Source: Sipunculus nudus (taxonomy: Eukaryota > Annelida > Sipuncula > Golfingiida > Sipunculidae). From it: 64,000 nucleotides of DNA. Each line of letters begins with the position of its first letter. The first letter of the stretch is position 1. Below the pieces are notes generated by a model that had not been told where the DNA came from, made no database searches, and saw only the letters and a list, made by a program, of their open reading frames with translations. Below are positions 24,047 through 37,892 of this stretch, piece by piece. Both the position numbers and the translations under genes were made by a program. The stretch covers positions 67,219,916 to 67,283,915 of the forward strand of contig CM049315.1 of the NCBI GenBank assembly GCA_026874595.1. Reading direction: 5' to 3'.

Positions 24047-27000
24047 AACAAGTGACCCAGGGGTCATGACGCTCAGCTGACCAGGAAGACATTGACAAAA
24101 GTAATTTTATCATCTGAATGTCAAATTTGAATGAAATACTTTTTCCAAACTTGATCTTTTGTATAAAATCATCCAATATTCATTGGGGTACTATGGAGCT
24201 CTGTAGCATGAAGGATATGGGTAACAGACACCTATTTTCAAGGTTTACAAGATGACTTTTCAGCGGTCTCCCAGCATGTCAAAAAATAAAATTCTAGGTC
24301 CAGTTATTATGATTTGTGCCCTGTTAACAAATCCAAATGTTTATTCTGGGGGGTATTTCAAAGCCGCATAGGATGAAGGATATGGGTAACAGAGATGTAA
24401 TTTCAGGTGCACAAGGAGACTTTTCAGGGGCCTCCCAGCATATCAAGAAAGGAGATTCTAGGTCAAGTCATTATAATTTGTGCTCTGTTAACAGATGACC
24501 AAATATTTATTCTGGGGAGTACTTCGGAGCCCCAGAGCATGAAGGATATGGGTAACAGGGACCTTATTTCGGGTTTCCATGTAGACCTTTTATGGGCTTC
24601 CCTGGAGGTGAGGACAGAAGATTCTAGGTCCAGTCATTATGATTTGTGCCCTGTTAATATATGACCAAATCTTTATTCTGGGGGAACTTCAGAGCCCCAT
24701 AGCTCACAGAATATGGGTAACAGGGACCTTATTTCAGGTTTCCATGTAGACCTTTTATGGGCTTCCCTGGAGGTGAGGACAGAAGATTCTAGGTCCAGTC
24801 ATTATGATTTGTGCCCTGTTCACAGATGACCAAATGTTTAAAGATCACAAAAGTAGAGAAAAAAAATCGTAAAAAATAAAAAAAATATAGGTGGCGCCAC
24901 CAATCTCCAGAAATTGATGAAACACTCCATGATCAATATCCATGCAAAAAAACATGGTGATTAATGCATTAGTTGTTCAGATACTTGAGCTTTTGTATTA
25001 AATTTTGCATTATTCTGGGGGGTACTTCAGAACCCCATAGCTCGAAGAATATAGGTCACAGTGACCTAATTTCAAGTTTACAAGAAGAATTTCCATAGAC
25101 CTCCCAGGTTTTCAAGTAAGAAGATTCCTGGTCTAGCGGTTACGATTTGTGCCCTGTTAACAGACAGACGCCTGGATGGCCGGACGGACGACGGACAAAA
25201 GGTGATCCCTACAGCTCAGATGACTTTCAGTCAGCTGAGCTAAAAATTGAAAAAATACAGGTGGCGCCACCAGAATGCAGAAACTGATGAAACATTTCAT
25301 GATCAATATCCATGCAAAGAATCATGGTGATCAATATAATAATTGTTCAGATACTTGAGCTTTTGTATCAAATTTTCCATTATTCTGGGGGGTACTTCGG
25401 AGCCCCATAGCTCAGAGGTTATGGGTAACAGAGACCTAATTTCAAGTTTTTAAGGAAACTTTTCATGGGCCTCTCAGCATGTCAAGAGAGAAGATTCTAG
25501 GTCCAGTTGTTACGTTTTGTGCCATGTTAACAGATGACCGCATCTTATGAGGTCTCAAAAATAAGGAAAAAAATTCGTAAAAATAAAAAAAATACAGGTG
25601 GCGCCACCATACTGCAGAAACTGATGACACATTCCATGATCAATATCCATGCAAAGAATCATGGTGATCACTGCAATAGTTGTTTAGATACTTGAGCTTT
25701 TGTATCAAATTGTCCATTATTCTGAGGGATACTTCAGATGACTTACAGTCAGCTGAGCTAAAAACACTTAATGGTCAATATCCATGCAAAGAATCATGAT
25801 GATCTCCATATTAGTTGTTTAGATACTTCAGCTTTTGTATCAAATTGTCCATTATTCTGAGGGATACTTCAGAGTCCTATAGCTTGAAGGATATGGGTAA
25901 CAGAGACCTAATTTCAAGTTTCCACAGGCACTCTTCATGGGCCTCCTTGCATGACAAGAATGAAGTTTCTAGGTCCAGTTGTTGCAATTTGTACCCTCTT
26001 GATAGATAACCACATCTTCAAAGGTCTCGAAAAAAAGAGAAAAAAAATTCGTAAAAATTTGAAAAAAATAGAGGTGGCGCACCCTCTCTGCAGAAACTGA
26101 TGGAACAGCTCATGATCAATATGTATGCAAAAATCATGACCATCAGTGTTGTAGTTATTGAGATACTGCACTTTTTGTATCAAATTTTCCATTATTCTGG
26201 GGGGTATTTTGGAGCCATACAGCCTAAAGAATATGGGTAACAGAGACCTAATTTCAGGTTTCCATGGAGAATTTTCATGGGTCTCCCTGTGTGTCAAGAA
26301 TGAAGATTCTAGGTCCAGTTTTTATGATTTGTGCCCTGTTAACAGATGTTCATATCTTTAAAGGTCTCAAAAATAGATAAAACATTCGTCAAAAAAACCC
26401 CGAACAAATACAGGTTGTGCCACCAGTCTGCAGGAACTGATGGAACAACTCTTGATCAATAAATATGCCACAAATCATGACCATCAGTGATGTAGTTATT
26501 GAGATATTGAAGTTTTTGTATGAAATTTTTGACTACTCTGAGGGGTAATTTGGGGCCCCATAGCTCGAAGGATATGGGTAACAGAGACCTAATTTCTGGT
26601 TTCCATGGAGACTTTTCATAGGTCTCTCAGTGTATTGAGAATGAAGATTCTAGGTCCAGTCGTTACGATTTGTGCCATGCTAACAGATGATAGCATCCTT
26701 AAAGGTCTCAAAAATAGAGGAAGAAATCGTAACAAAATCAAACAATATAGGTGGCGCCCCCAGTCTGCAGGAACTGATGGAACATCTCATAATCAATATG
26801 TATGCCAAAAATCATGAACATCAGTGATGTAGTTATTGAGATATTGAAGTTTTTGTATGAAATTTTTGACTACTCTGGGGGGGTACTTTGGGGCCCCATA
26901 GCTCAAAGGATATGGGTAACAGAGACCTAATTTCTGGTTTCCATGGAGACTTTTCATAGGTCTTCTAGTGTGTTGAGAATGAAGATTCTAGGTCCAGTCG

Positions 27001-28785
27001 TTACGATTTGTGCCATGCTAACAGATGACAGCATCCTTAAAGGTCTCAAAAATAGAGGAAAAAATCGTAAAAAAATCGAACGATACAGGTGGTGCCACCA
27101 GTCTGCAGGAACAGATGACACATCTCATGATCAATAGTTATGCCACAAATCATGACCATCATTCAAGTAGTTAATGAGATATTGAAGTTTTTGTATGAAA
27201 TTTTTTACTTTTCTTGGGGGTACTTTAGGGTTCCATAGCTCGAAGAAAATGGGTAACAGAGACCTAATTTTGGTTTCCATGGAGACTTTTCATAGGTCTC
27301 TCAGTGTGTCGTGAATGAAGATTCTAGGTCCAGTCGTTATGATTTGTGCCACGTTAACAGATGACAGCATCCTTAAAGGTCTCAAAAACAGAGGAAAAAA
27401 TCGTAAAAAAATCAAACAATACAGGTGGCGCCACAAGTCTGCAGGAACTGACGGAACATTTCATAATCAATATGTATGCCAAAAATCATGACCATCAGTG
27501 ATGTAGTTATTGAGATATTGAAGTTTTTGTATGAAATTTTTGACTACTCGGGGGGGGGGGGGGGGGGGTTCTTTGGGGCCCCATAGCTCGAAGGATATGG
27601 TTAACAGAGACCTAATTTCTGGTTTCCAAGGATATTTTTCATGGACCTCTCAGTGTTTCAAGAATGAAGATTCTAGGTCCAGTCGTTACGATTTGTGCCA
27701 TGCTAACAGATGACAGCATCCTTAAAGGTCTCAAAAATAGAGGAAAAAATCGTAAAAAATCGAACAATAAAGGTGGCACCACCTGTCTGCAGGAAGTGAT
27801 GACACATCTCATGATCAATAGTTATGCCACAAATCATGACCATCAGTCAAGTAGTTAATGAGATATTGAAGTTTTTGTATGAAATTTTTTACTTTGCTTG
27901 GGGGTACTTTGGGGCTCCATAGCTCGAAGAATATGGGTAACAGAGACCTAATTTCTGGTTTCCATGGAGACTTTTCATAGGTCTCTCAGTGTGTCAAGAA
28001 TGAAGATTCTAGGTCCAGTCTTTACGATTTGTGCCTTGTTAACAGATGTTTACATTTTGAAAGGTCTCAAAAATAGAGAAAAAAATTCGTAAAAAATTGA
28101 ACGATACAGGTGGCGCCACCAGTCTGCAGGAAGTGATGGAACATCTCATGATCAATATGTATGACACAAATCATGACCATCAGTCAAGTATTTAATGAGA
28201 TATTGAAGTTTTTGTTTGAAATTTTTTACTTTTCTGGGGGGGTAGTTTGGGGCCCCATAGCTGGAAGGATATGGGTAACAGAGACCTAATTTCTGGTTTC
28301 CATGGAGACTTTTCAAAGGTCTCTCAGTGTGTCGATAATGAAGGTTCTAAGTCCAGTCTTTACGATTTGTGCCTTGTTAACAGATGTTTACATTTTGAAA
28401 GGTCTCAAAAATAGAGAAAAAAATTCGTAAAAAATCGAAAAATACAGGTGGCGCCACCAGTCTTCCGGAACTGATGGAACCTCTCATGATCAATATGTAT
28501 GCCAAAAATCATGACCATCAGTCAAGTAGTTAATGAGATATTGAAGTTTTTGTATGAAATTTTGGACTTTTCTGGGGGGTACTTTGGGGCCCCATAGCTC
28601 GAAGGATATGGGTAACAGAGACCTAATTTCTGGTTTCCAAGGAGATTTTTCATGGACCTCTCAGAATGCCAAGTTACAAGGTTCTAGGTCCAGCGGTTAC
28701 GATTTGTGCCTGGTTAACGGACGGACAGACGGACAAAGAGTGATCGCTATAGCTCAGATGACTTTCAGTCAGCTGAGCTAAAAAC
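24047..28785 (+). repeat. Cluster of ~337-bp units with element ends
   Basis: It begins with AAGTGACCCAGGGGTCATGA. Each unit contains in order: a G-run with TACTTCGGAGCCCCATAGCT, ATGGGTAACAGAGACCTAAT, GATTCTAGGTCCAGT, CGATTTGTGCC, AACAGATGA, GGTCTCAAAAATAGAG, then the palindrome GGTGGCGCCACC or a variant, CTGCAGGAACTGATGGAACA and TTGAAGTTTTTGTATGAAAT. The palindrome sits at 24890, 25260, 25597, 26073, 26413, 26750, 27088, 27424, 27772, 28109 and 28447. Terminal hairpins occur at 25210-25244, 25731-25763 and 28749-28784, so several element copies are nested or joined. Short open frames within units are not genes. Confidence 0.9.
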
Positions 28786-29414
28786 ACAGTACTTACAGGA
28801 AAAAAACGTGCCATGGCCAAACTTGGGCAAAATTTAAGGTACCAATTTTATATTTTTGCCAATATTTAAAAAAATTTAACAAATTTTGATCTAATTTTTG
28901 GTATACAATTAAATTTTGATTAATTAAAGTTGTATTACTGGAAAAAAGTCCCTACCTTTAACACTTTTGGTTTTAAGTGACCAAATATCTTCCTGATTTT
29001 TTTACAAAGTCCATTATGTTTGGGCCCATAACCTTTTTAAATTATATAATACTGACTTAATATCTGGCATGTACATAGGAACTATATAGAGGAATATTTA
29101 TGGTAAATATGAAGAAAACCAGATGATTGGTTTTGATATTAGGCAGTCCTGAAGTGTGAAAATAGATTTCTAATAAAAAATTGAGGTTTTTCCTTAATAT
29201 TTCAAAGGAACGAAGTCCTATTGACTCAATTTTTGGCATGGTAGGAGATTATGGGGACATCTAACTGTATGCCGAAATTCAGATTCGTAGGTCCAACGGT
29301 GTCGAAACGTGCCAGTCTTACGGACGTACATCCAGGCGGACAGACAGACGGACGGACGACAGACAATGGACCATGACTATAGCTCAGATGACTTATAGTC
29401 AGCTGAGCTAAAAA
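28786..29414 (+). mobile_element. Repeat copy ending in the terminal hairpin
   Basis: The body is related to 23330-24046 and 55440-56206. It ends with a GACAGACGGACGGACGACAG tract and the hairpin TATAGCTCAGATGACTTATA then GTCAGCTGAGCTAAAAA at 29379-29414. It lies 290 bp downstream of exon 2 in the transcript direction. Confidence 0.65.
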
Positions 29415-29704
29415 TCCAAACAGTAATGGGTTAATTCAGATGTCCAATAATGGCATGGTGCACCGAGTTTTTGAAATCCACAATTTCCAAATGGTGATTT
29501 TTCTCCTGTCATAACTATTTTTTACCTGTTTATAGACATTTTTGTGCCCTTGGCAAACCATCCTGCAAAAATTTTTTTGATTCGACTCCAATCATAACCC
29601 TTGGCTTCTTTCATACTATAAATACCATTTTTTCAACTGATTATTTTATTTGGCAAACAGTTCCACCAATGGTTATTGGTCAAGACTAAACAGAGTAAGC
29701 TCAC

Positions 29705-30004
29705 CAGAATCACTGATGCGAGAATAGACGTTTTCTCCGGTGACTCTGCTCTCCAGTGTACTACAGTGATGCACTGGCTGCTCCAAATCACTCTCCGTTG
29801 CAGAGCTGCACCTGGAATGACTCCCACCTGATGATGGTGGGCTCGTTCCTTGGTCATGCTTTTTCGGTCTGCAGCGCATGACCTTTTTCTCTCCCTGAGG
29901 TTTCTCAAGGTCACCCTCTGAGCCACTAAGATAGCTGTATAACCGGCTGATTGTATTATCCAGATTCTCAATGGGGGATATAGCACTCTCATCTGACGTA
30001 AGTC
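29705..30004 (-). CDS. TENM: Teneurin exon 2: residues 51-150, cytoplasmic domain
   Basis: The exon is 300 bases, acceptor TATTTTCAG|GACTTACG, donor TTCTG|GTGAGC, with phase-1 introns on both sides. It joins exon 1 as G|GA, giving Gly51 followed by LTSDESAISPIENLDN. The peptide is hydrophilic and rich in Ser, Asp and Glu, with a second basic patch (KKVMRCRPKKH) at residues 90-100, several Ser-Pro sites and the tail ENVYSRISDS at 141-150. No globular domain is visible, as expected for the disordered teneurin intracellular region. Because the length is a multiple of three and both flanking phases match, it can be skipped without a frameshift. Whether other cassette exons lie in the long introns on either side could not be excluded. 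Confidence 0.85.
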
Positions 30005-31570
30005 CTGAAAATACAAAATGATTAATACCATAAACACTTAGAAAACAAATTGACTACCATAAACAAACTTGGTAAACTGTCTTGAACACAAAGGGACTCA
30101 ACTTTGGGTAGTTAAGTGTTTATCTGCCTCACAACAGTCATAATTGTGGCATCTAAATCATCTTCAAACGTCTGTTATTGGGACAGGTTTCATGAACTGT
30201 GGTTGCAAAACCTGTCAGGCCATTAGCCAAACAGTACACAGATTTCAAGAAAATGCATTTCAGTTTCTGAAAAATGTGTATACACCCATTCCATGATCAT
30301 GATGCTATGTGAGCTGGTCATAAAAATGGTTTTCCCTAGACCTCAGTTCGCAATTACTCCACGTATTTCCATAAGGGAGAGAGTCCTGCATACATGCAAC
30401 TGCAAAAATTTGAATCTATTAGTCTACTACATCACACCAGAGGTCCCAGAGTGTCACCTGGTACCAGAAGGAGAGCACTTCAGAATTGTAATACAGGAAT
30501 CAACAAATAATTTAATGAATATGTCTCACTTAAGAACAGCGAAGTTCAGGCATCAAACACAATCAATATATAAGGTCTCACTTCTGATCTGCAATGTATA
30601 GACATCAAATACAGACTCGATACCTCCATCAACTCAACATATCTTTCCCTGATGTTTGGTACAGAAAACATGAAAAATACATGAGCCAAACAAATTTATT
30701 CAGCTGAAAGGACAAAATCTGCAAGAACCCCCACTAAACTCAAGTCTGACATGCCCAGGATGGTCTCATCACCATGCTCCAAAATCATCGACCGATGTGA
30801 TACATTATTAACAAATACTGCTATCCTGGTCTTTGATAAACACAACCTCCTGGCGTTAGGTTTTGGATGATGTTTTTGTTTGCTAATAATTATTTGTTCT
30901 TCATAATGTAACATAAAAACATGGCTACCGGGCTGTCTGGTGGATTAACACCCCCAACTTCAAAGCAGACTTGACAGATTCAGTTTTTATTCCCAACAGA
31001 CAATATATGCTGGTGTTTGGTATTCCTATGTGCACAGGCCAGATTTCTGACATAATTCACTCTTTAACAGGAATGAAGTTTTGCTACATCCTGAAAACAT
31101 CGGGACACCAGCGAGTGATCAGTGCAGTAGTGCCACCCCTATTTCTACCTGCAATCCATCAGCAGCAAGGATGACCTAGATCCCTCAGATTAAAAGGAAG
31201 CTTTTTTCCTGTATCAATCACCAACAAGAGACTGCAGAACATCGTAAAATAAACCTCAATATATTTTGTCGACTGGCTGAAGCCCTCTAGAAGTAGTTTC
31301 TGTTGTTCTGCATTGTTATTTATACAACTTCAGATCACTTTCATGTACTTCAAGGCCTGGATGAATGTTTTATGTTATAGCCATAAAAATGTTGAGAATC
31401 AATTCCTATCACTTTAATATTTTATGGTAGCTCTGAACATAGAAAGTATCAAAGTACAAAAGTTTGAGCGTTTCAAATTAGCTATTAAAAGATGAATTTC
31501 ATCATCTTCAAACAAAAAGAATTCCCTGCATATTTTCCAGTTTTTATCATCTTAATTCTTTTGAATGCAA

Positions 31571-31615
31571 ACAAAGGACCCATGGGTCACAGCACTATGC
31601 TGAATTTTCATGCTC
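31571..31615 (+). mobile_element. Isolated left end of the palindrome-ended family
   Basis: It reads ACAAAGGACCCATGGGTCAC followed by AGCACTATGCTGA. No clear right end was found downstream, so this is a truncated copy. Confidence 0.5.
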
Positions 31616-34600
31616 ATGACATAAATTTATCAAATCCTGGCCACAGAATAGTTTACAGGTTTCTTTTATACTGTTGCACTTGTAATTTCTAATGCTCCAC
31701 ATCCATTTCGCAATATTATTAATAGGTTTGTCCTGCATGTATAGTCTCCTTTCTATAAGTTCCAAATACATATGATGTTGCTTGGGCATCTGTTCTAAAT
31801 TCAAGTTATGTAGCTTGGAATGCAGTACAGACAAAACTTGTCTCGAAGTGTGACATTTAGGTAATGAAAACTGTCACCATTTGAAATCTGTTAGCCCTGG
31901 CAATATCTAAAATAGGGTGTGTCAGTCCACCAAACCTGCGTATATCTGCTCTTTGGTGCTTCTTGCTGAGCCATTAAAAGCCCTGCCAGAGCAATTTCCA
32001 ACCCTGCAGCAGCACCTGACATGCTATCAATGACAGCCACCTATACCTTACTACAGCTGTGTCCTTACCAGTAACACATGTTTAACAAAATTATCAAAAA
32101 AAAGTCAAACCGGCATTTCCAGAATTGTATGCACTTGAGAAATCTGTACAAGATCTCACAATGGCTTCCCATTTTACAGCATCCATGTCCGGCACCTGGC
32201 TTGTAACTGATACTGTATTTGTGATAACAGCTACTCTTTGGTCAGTAACTAAATATGTATTTCCTCACAGCATGATTATGACTTCTAGTGTATATTTTTT
32301 TCATCTTAAATTTCTTACCCTGTATCTGAATCATGCTTCTAGCAGGGATCTTCTAAACAGATCACTAACATATTATCTCATAAATTCGTAACATCCAATA
32401 AATATTTCTAAACATTTCTGATTTCTTTTTGATTGGGCAGCTCAAGTTGTAAACTGCCTCTGTGTGATATGTCTTGACAGGTGACTTTAACCATAAGATC
32501 AGCTCAGAAAACCCAGGATTTCTTAGAGCTTCATAACACCTGAATCAAGACATTCCACAATCACTGAACAATTTTGCGATCCCTACGGTAATCAAAAGCC
32601 ATCATAAAAGCACAATAACAGCAGATCACCCGGTCCAAGTCTCCTGAATGTGAAACAAAACCGACATGGGGAAACATGAAGGAGGATTTCTAATCCTGGT
32701 TTCTCTTACAGCGGGAGGTGTAGGGCACCATTGCCAAAATTTATACCCCCATAACCGCAAAATATATGGCTGGTGCTGCCTGATATGTAAAGCTGCAACC
32801 AGCCTGATGCAAAGTGATGCAACAATTAATCAATACTTCTTCAAGTTAGTGTTGGCCCCTGGCCATCCGCTAGCGATCTACCCACTGATTGCTCACCAGC
32901 ATGCAAATTCCTTGATCCACCGGCCATGTACGCAAACAGACCAGAAAAGCTATACCCGACCCCGGATCAGACTGATAAACACACCAGGCTTCCATGTTTG
33001 TCAACCTTTAGCGATGCATAAAAAACACCCTAAGCTTGTTTGGTAAGCTAGATTAACTTCAGCTTAGGATGGTCTTTGTGGTCCTCTCGATGCACACACC
33101 AGCTGGTTAAGAGATAGCTGTAGGAAAAATCAGTGTGCTTTTATATAATAGCTAATAAATCAGGCAAAGGCTTAGTGCTTATTTATTACGATCCTTCTGC
33201 ATAAAATACCATGTACAGAAGGTCAAGCAGCAAAGGTTTAAAATGGCATCTAAACTAGATGTAGACAGAGAGCCACCATGTGCCAAATTTAAAAAGTCAC
33301 TAATGAACTTGCTATATTGTACTCATACATGAACTAAAGTTGCTGAAAATATATACAGAGTTCTTTTTTTTCAAACAGACTGACTGACCATAATTCTCCT
33401 TTATTTATCAAAGTACAGATGTGAAATAACTGGTTACATTCCCATGGACCAATCAGATTCAGTGAAAGATAAGATTCAGGCCTCATTACCAACAGCCAAT
33501 CAGACTCGGTGACACATCAGAATCCAGCATTATCAAACATTCTTATCCAATACATAACTTATTTTATCAACTTCTTATCCTTTGACCTTTGATCCTGTTC
33601 TGAATCACAAAGACAATGGAAGTGAAAGCAAATGCAATAATAACAATCAATCCCACTCAATAAAATCACTGAGAAATTTGTATCATGTCAGAAATAATGC
33701 CAAAAAAAGGACTGTCATTAATTGAATATGACTGATAACAGAGAGTCACTATCAAGCAGAGGCATGGCACTTACTATAATACCAGGGTGAAAATATGATA
33801 CCACTCACAAATCAACTCCTTCATCACTTTATATAACAATGAACATTATCTGTGTGACAAGTATCTCTCAATGACATTGCAAAGACGAGGTCAGAGTTAA
33901 ACACCCAGGCACTCTTCATTTTGCTGGTATTTCTTACGGGACATGGAGGAAGGCTGTAGTTTAGTGGTGCCATGAGCCATTCATTTTATTACAGGAGAAC
34001 AAAGCTCAGCCTAAACAAGTACTGCGGCTCTATAAGCTCCTAAGCAAAGTGCACTTTTGACAGCACACACTTTATAAGAGCTTTTCTATTTTCCACAATG
34101 GAGAAGGATAATTGCAGGCACATCATGCAGAAATCCTCACCAGTTAAGTAAGGACGGGCGGCATTCAAGTTAAGTCTCCACACAGATGCATGACAAGTAA
34201 GTGACAATGGTGTCCTGAGGAGCTATCACCCTCCGCACAGACAGCCATCTACAAGTATATTGTGGCCCGAATCAATATGGAAACCATGCATGAATGTCCA
34301 GGCGAGACTGCAGGCTTTATCAAGCACCGCAAACAGCAGGACACCATCAACAGCCATCGTATTACTAAGAAAATCATCCCCTGACAAATCTTCCCAGCAA
34401 TCTGATATCAAATTTGTTGAAATATCACAGCCCACCCACATCTATAAAAAAGATACCCACAATACCTCCCGGGCACTGATCTTGATACACAGAGTTCGAG
34501 TGAGCGGGAATAAATGAATGCTGTAACAGCCCGGGGGTGATGCCGGCCATATTTTCCCATTACAGTAATAAGACAAGGCAGATAGTGATGCAACAGGCCC

Positions 34601-34987
34601 CTTAATGTGGCCCTCTTTCTGACTCCCCTGCACTGCCTCGTGGTTCTGGTGCATGCATCTTTGATTGGGTCAACCAGCACGCTATCATGCTCCCCTGACA
34701 GAGCTCTTAAATTGTTGTAGCCCTCTCTGTTATCATAAAGTTCATCCCATAATCAGGAACCGACACAAGTGCAATAGAAAATTACCCAAGAACCTCACAT
34801 AATGCACTCCATACCTCACTACTCTGATTCACAAATAAACCTGAACGGTTCCCCTCTTTTACTTTATCCTGATTACCCTTCAGACAAACAATAAACATGC
34901 TACAAGTCAATCCAGAGAAGTTTTAAACTAGGGTGAAAATCATGTTTAACTTTGCATACATTTAGTGTAATTAATAATAAATACAAA

Positions 34988-35757
34988 CTAGAATACGGGT
35001 AGTCGGAAAGCGACTATGTGTATCCGCCGAAATCAGAGTGGGACGGGTGAAGAGAGGCATGGATTGAGTAATAAGGGGAAATAGAGTGAGGTGTGTTGCA
35101 TATTAGCATGGATGTCTGCAGCCGAAATGTGTATGTAGGTTGTGCCACCTACCACAAAATCCAGAAACCTATTAAAGTTGTATACAAATGCAAAAAGTCA
35201 AACCACTGCCGAGATATGAGTAATTTTATCAAGCAGACAAACAGATGGATGCTGTGCAAAAATGGTTGCAGGTGGCGCCACCGGTTTTGCGTATGATAAA
35301 GAGCTATGTAAGATCTATACACATGCAAAATTTTAGGCAGAAAATTCAACCTGTGCAGAGATAAGAGTGATTTTATCCCTCGGCAGACAAACAGATGGAC
35401 ACTGTGCAAAAAATGGTTGCAGGTGGCGCCACCATTTTTTATGTATGTTATAAAGCTATCCAAGGGCTACATTTGTGAAAATGTTTTTCCAGATCGGTCA
35501 AACGGTTCCCGAGATATGTGGGTTAATGTGTCATAACAGACGCACAGATGGACGCAGAGCACAGAGGAAAGGTCAGAGGTCAAAACAAAATTGGAGCACA
35601 GCAGTTCACATGTGACCCAAACATAATCCTGGGTTTTGTAAAATTCAGCCACGGGGTTACGGAGGAGTTCTCCGGACACCTAGCTGCGGCGGAGGTGGCG
35701 GCGGCGTCCGGCTGAAAAAATAGTTAATTGCAAAACTCTTCTTTTGGCAGATACAAT
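34988..35757 (+). mobile_element. Second repeat family, TATCCGCC ends, two palindromic cores
   Basis: The left end AACTAGAATACGGGTAGTCG is followed by a short inverted pair around CGACTATGTGTATCCGCC. The right end reads CTTCTTTTGGCAGATACAAT, an approximate inverse of GTATCCGCCGAAATC. Cores repeat ATCTATACACATGCAAAATT, CGAGATATGAGT and CAGACAAACAGATGGA. GGTGGCGCCACC occurs at 35273-35284 and about 35424-35435. A longer copy of the same family is at 56491-57652. There is no coding capacity. Confidence 0.75.
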
Positions 35758-37892
35758 TAGTGTGAATCATGTAAAATAAAATGAGAAACAAAATCAAGAT
35801 TTTGTTGACTTCAACAACCCACACCATAAAAACGCCTAGAGGTAAAAATTGCCCCCCCCCCCCTTATATAAGTTTGAATTTTCTCTCAGTCCTGTGGAAA
35901 CATCATTTTGAAAACAATATAATCGAACTGTGATCATTTAATCCCCTAGCTCCAAGGGATCCTTGTATATGATTTATACAAACAATCACATGCTTAAAAA
36001 CGCGAGCTTAGCTCACGCATCATATGTTGCATACAGACTGCATTTGCTATTCACTTTACAGTGACAACCTTGGGACTCGCCAAGAGTGGTCTTATTAAGT
36101 AAGTGGTCTTAAAGAAAGGTTCCACGGTATCTATTTTTTTAAAGGAGTAACATCTTTGAATTCCACCATTCTCACATACAACCTCAAAAACTGTGTTTAG
36201 ACCCTACAATGAAACCAGACATCTCAGGCTCTGAATGGTTTCATTCTTAACACAACAAGAATGATACATGAGAAAAAGATGACCATATAGAACAAAGGAC
36301 AAGTGGACATGGATAGGATCAAAATGTAAAACGCTTAAATTTCTTGCAGAAACAATCTTTGACATTAGAGTTATGTGGTAGCTGTTTAATTAATACAAAT
36401 GCCAGGAGTGTGATAAACTGTAGACAGCCTTTGGATTAGACTTACAGTATTGGACAAAGAAGCTTACTATTACTATTAATAAAGAACAAGACACCAAATA
36501 ACAAGAAACATGAGAGGGTGTGCACAGCATGAGAGGGCGAGCACAACGGAAGTAACTTTGAGGGTACTTAGATCACAATGTGAACATTTTGTGTGAAACA
36601 CACTTGTGGTGTATGAACTATTTACAGGCACGCCCACATGTTCTCTGGATGGGAAAAACGTGATCATACAGTGTGCTTGGATTGGTAATGCATTTCATTA
36701 ACCTCTAAAGGTCAGCCTCATTTGAGCATAAATGAGGGTCCATCAACTTTGTGTTAAATGTTGCTGAAAAATGCAATCTGATTTATGCAAGATTAAATAT
36801 GGCTATAATTAACTGTAGTCAGCATGCATAGATAGTCCATAGCAAGTAGCATGCAACTATAATTATTTCTCCAAACTGTTGCATTCACTATAATTACTCT
36901 AATCCTTGTGGCGTTAATTGCAGCTTCATTGTCTCAGGTCCGTGTTTTTCCCCAGCTAAGGGAGTGGGTTGAAAGTCCATTAATTTCAGAAGCTGAACTC
37001 AAAATGCAGCAAGTAGTTGCCCAACACCAGATCACCAGCAAAACTTTTAAATCATGTCTAGATTGAGGTCCTCAGGCTGCGTGATGATTTGAAAGTGTCA
37101 TATCATTTCTCTGGGTGACTTTTTTTTTAGGGGTCTCAACCATTGGTGCCTCTCCCACAAATGAACCCATGGAGTGCATTTAGATAATGAGTCTTCACAA
37201 GAGAGCAGGAAAAGACAGGCCCGTTCTCCCCGTCTGCCAAATTGAATCTGTTGGATGTGGCCGCTGAATTCAGCCAACCTCCAAAAGCAATCTAAACAGC
37301 TGGTCCACAATGTATTGTTGCCCGTTTTGGTTGCTTCTGGTCGCAAATAAAAAGAAACTCTTGCAACGTCTCCTAGCTGAGGGCCCTGTACCATCTCACT
37401 CCAGCCTTATGCATCGGAATCTTGGGAACCAGTGCTTGGACCTACGCACCGTGGCTGCCTAAATGTGACATCACTGGTGACCAGTTATTAAATGAACCTT
37501 TTACGTCTGTGGTGCAGATTTCAGGAGATGAGCACCAGCCCTGATTAAGCACTTTGTATATGGCATATCATCACCACGACTCCGGCTACACGGCTCAACT
37601 TAATTTCCTGAAAGTCAGATATTCTTCCCGCTACAGCATGGGGCCAGTTTCCGTCTGCCTAATTACCGACTGCCATCACTGATAAAGATGGCCTACACTC
37701 TGTTTTTACCCTCATCCCATGTGATTTGTGTCAAATCTGGTTATGAGTAGCTTGCCTGCTCTGGGGTTTTTTAACAGTATCATCCCGAGAGAAAAAAAGT
37801 GAAATACCAAAGTATGAAGAAGTTACAGGGCCTGAAAAAGACAGATTTGATACTGTGGTTTTCATACTGAGTGTTTGGAATTTATTTTTGAA

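Noticed and set aside
24407-28781. Many related short frames (containing DMGNRDLISGF)
   Set aside because: They recur because the DNA unit recurs; the unit is ~337 bp, not a multiple of three, and frames break between units.
32666-33046. 126-residue plus-strand frame in intron 1
   Set aside because: No recognisable domain; composition is irregular; no splice or promoter evidence.
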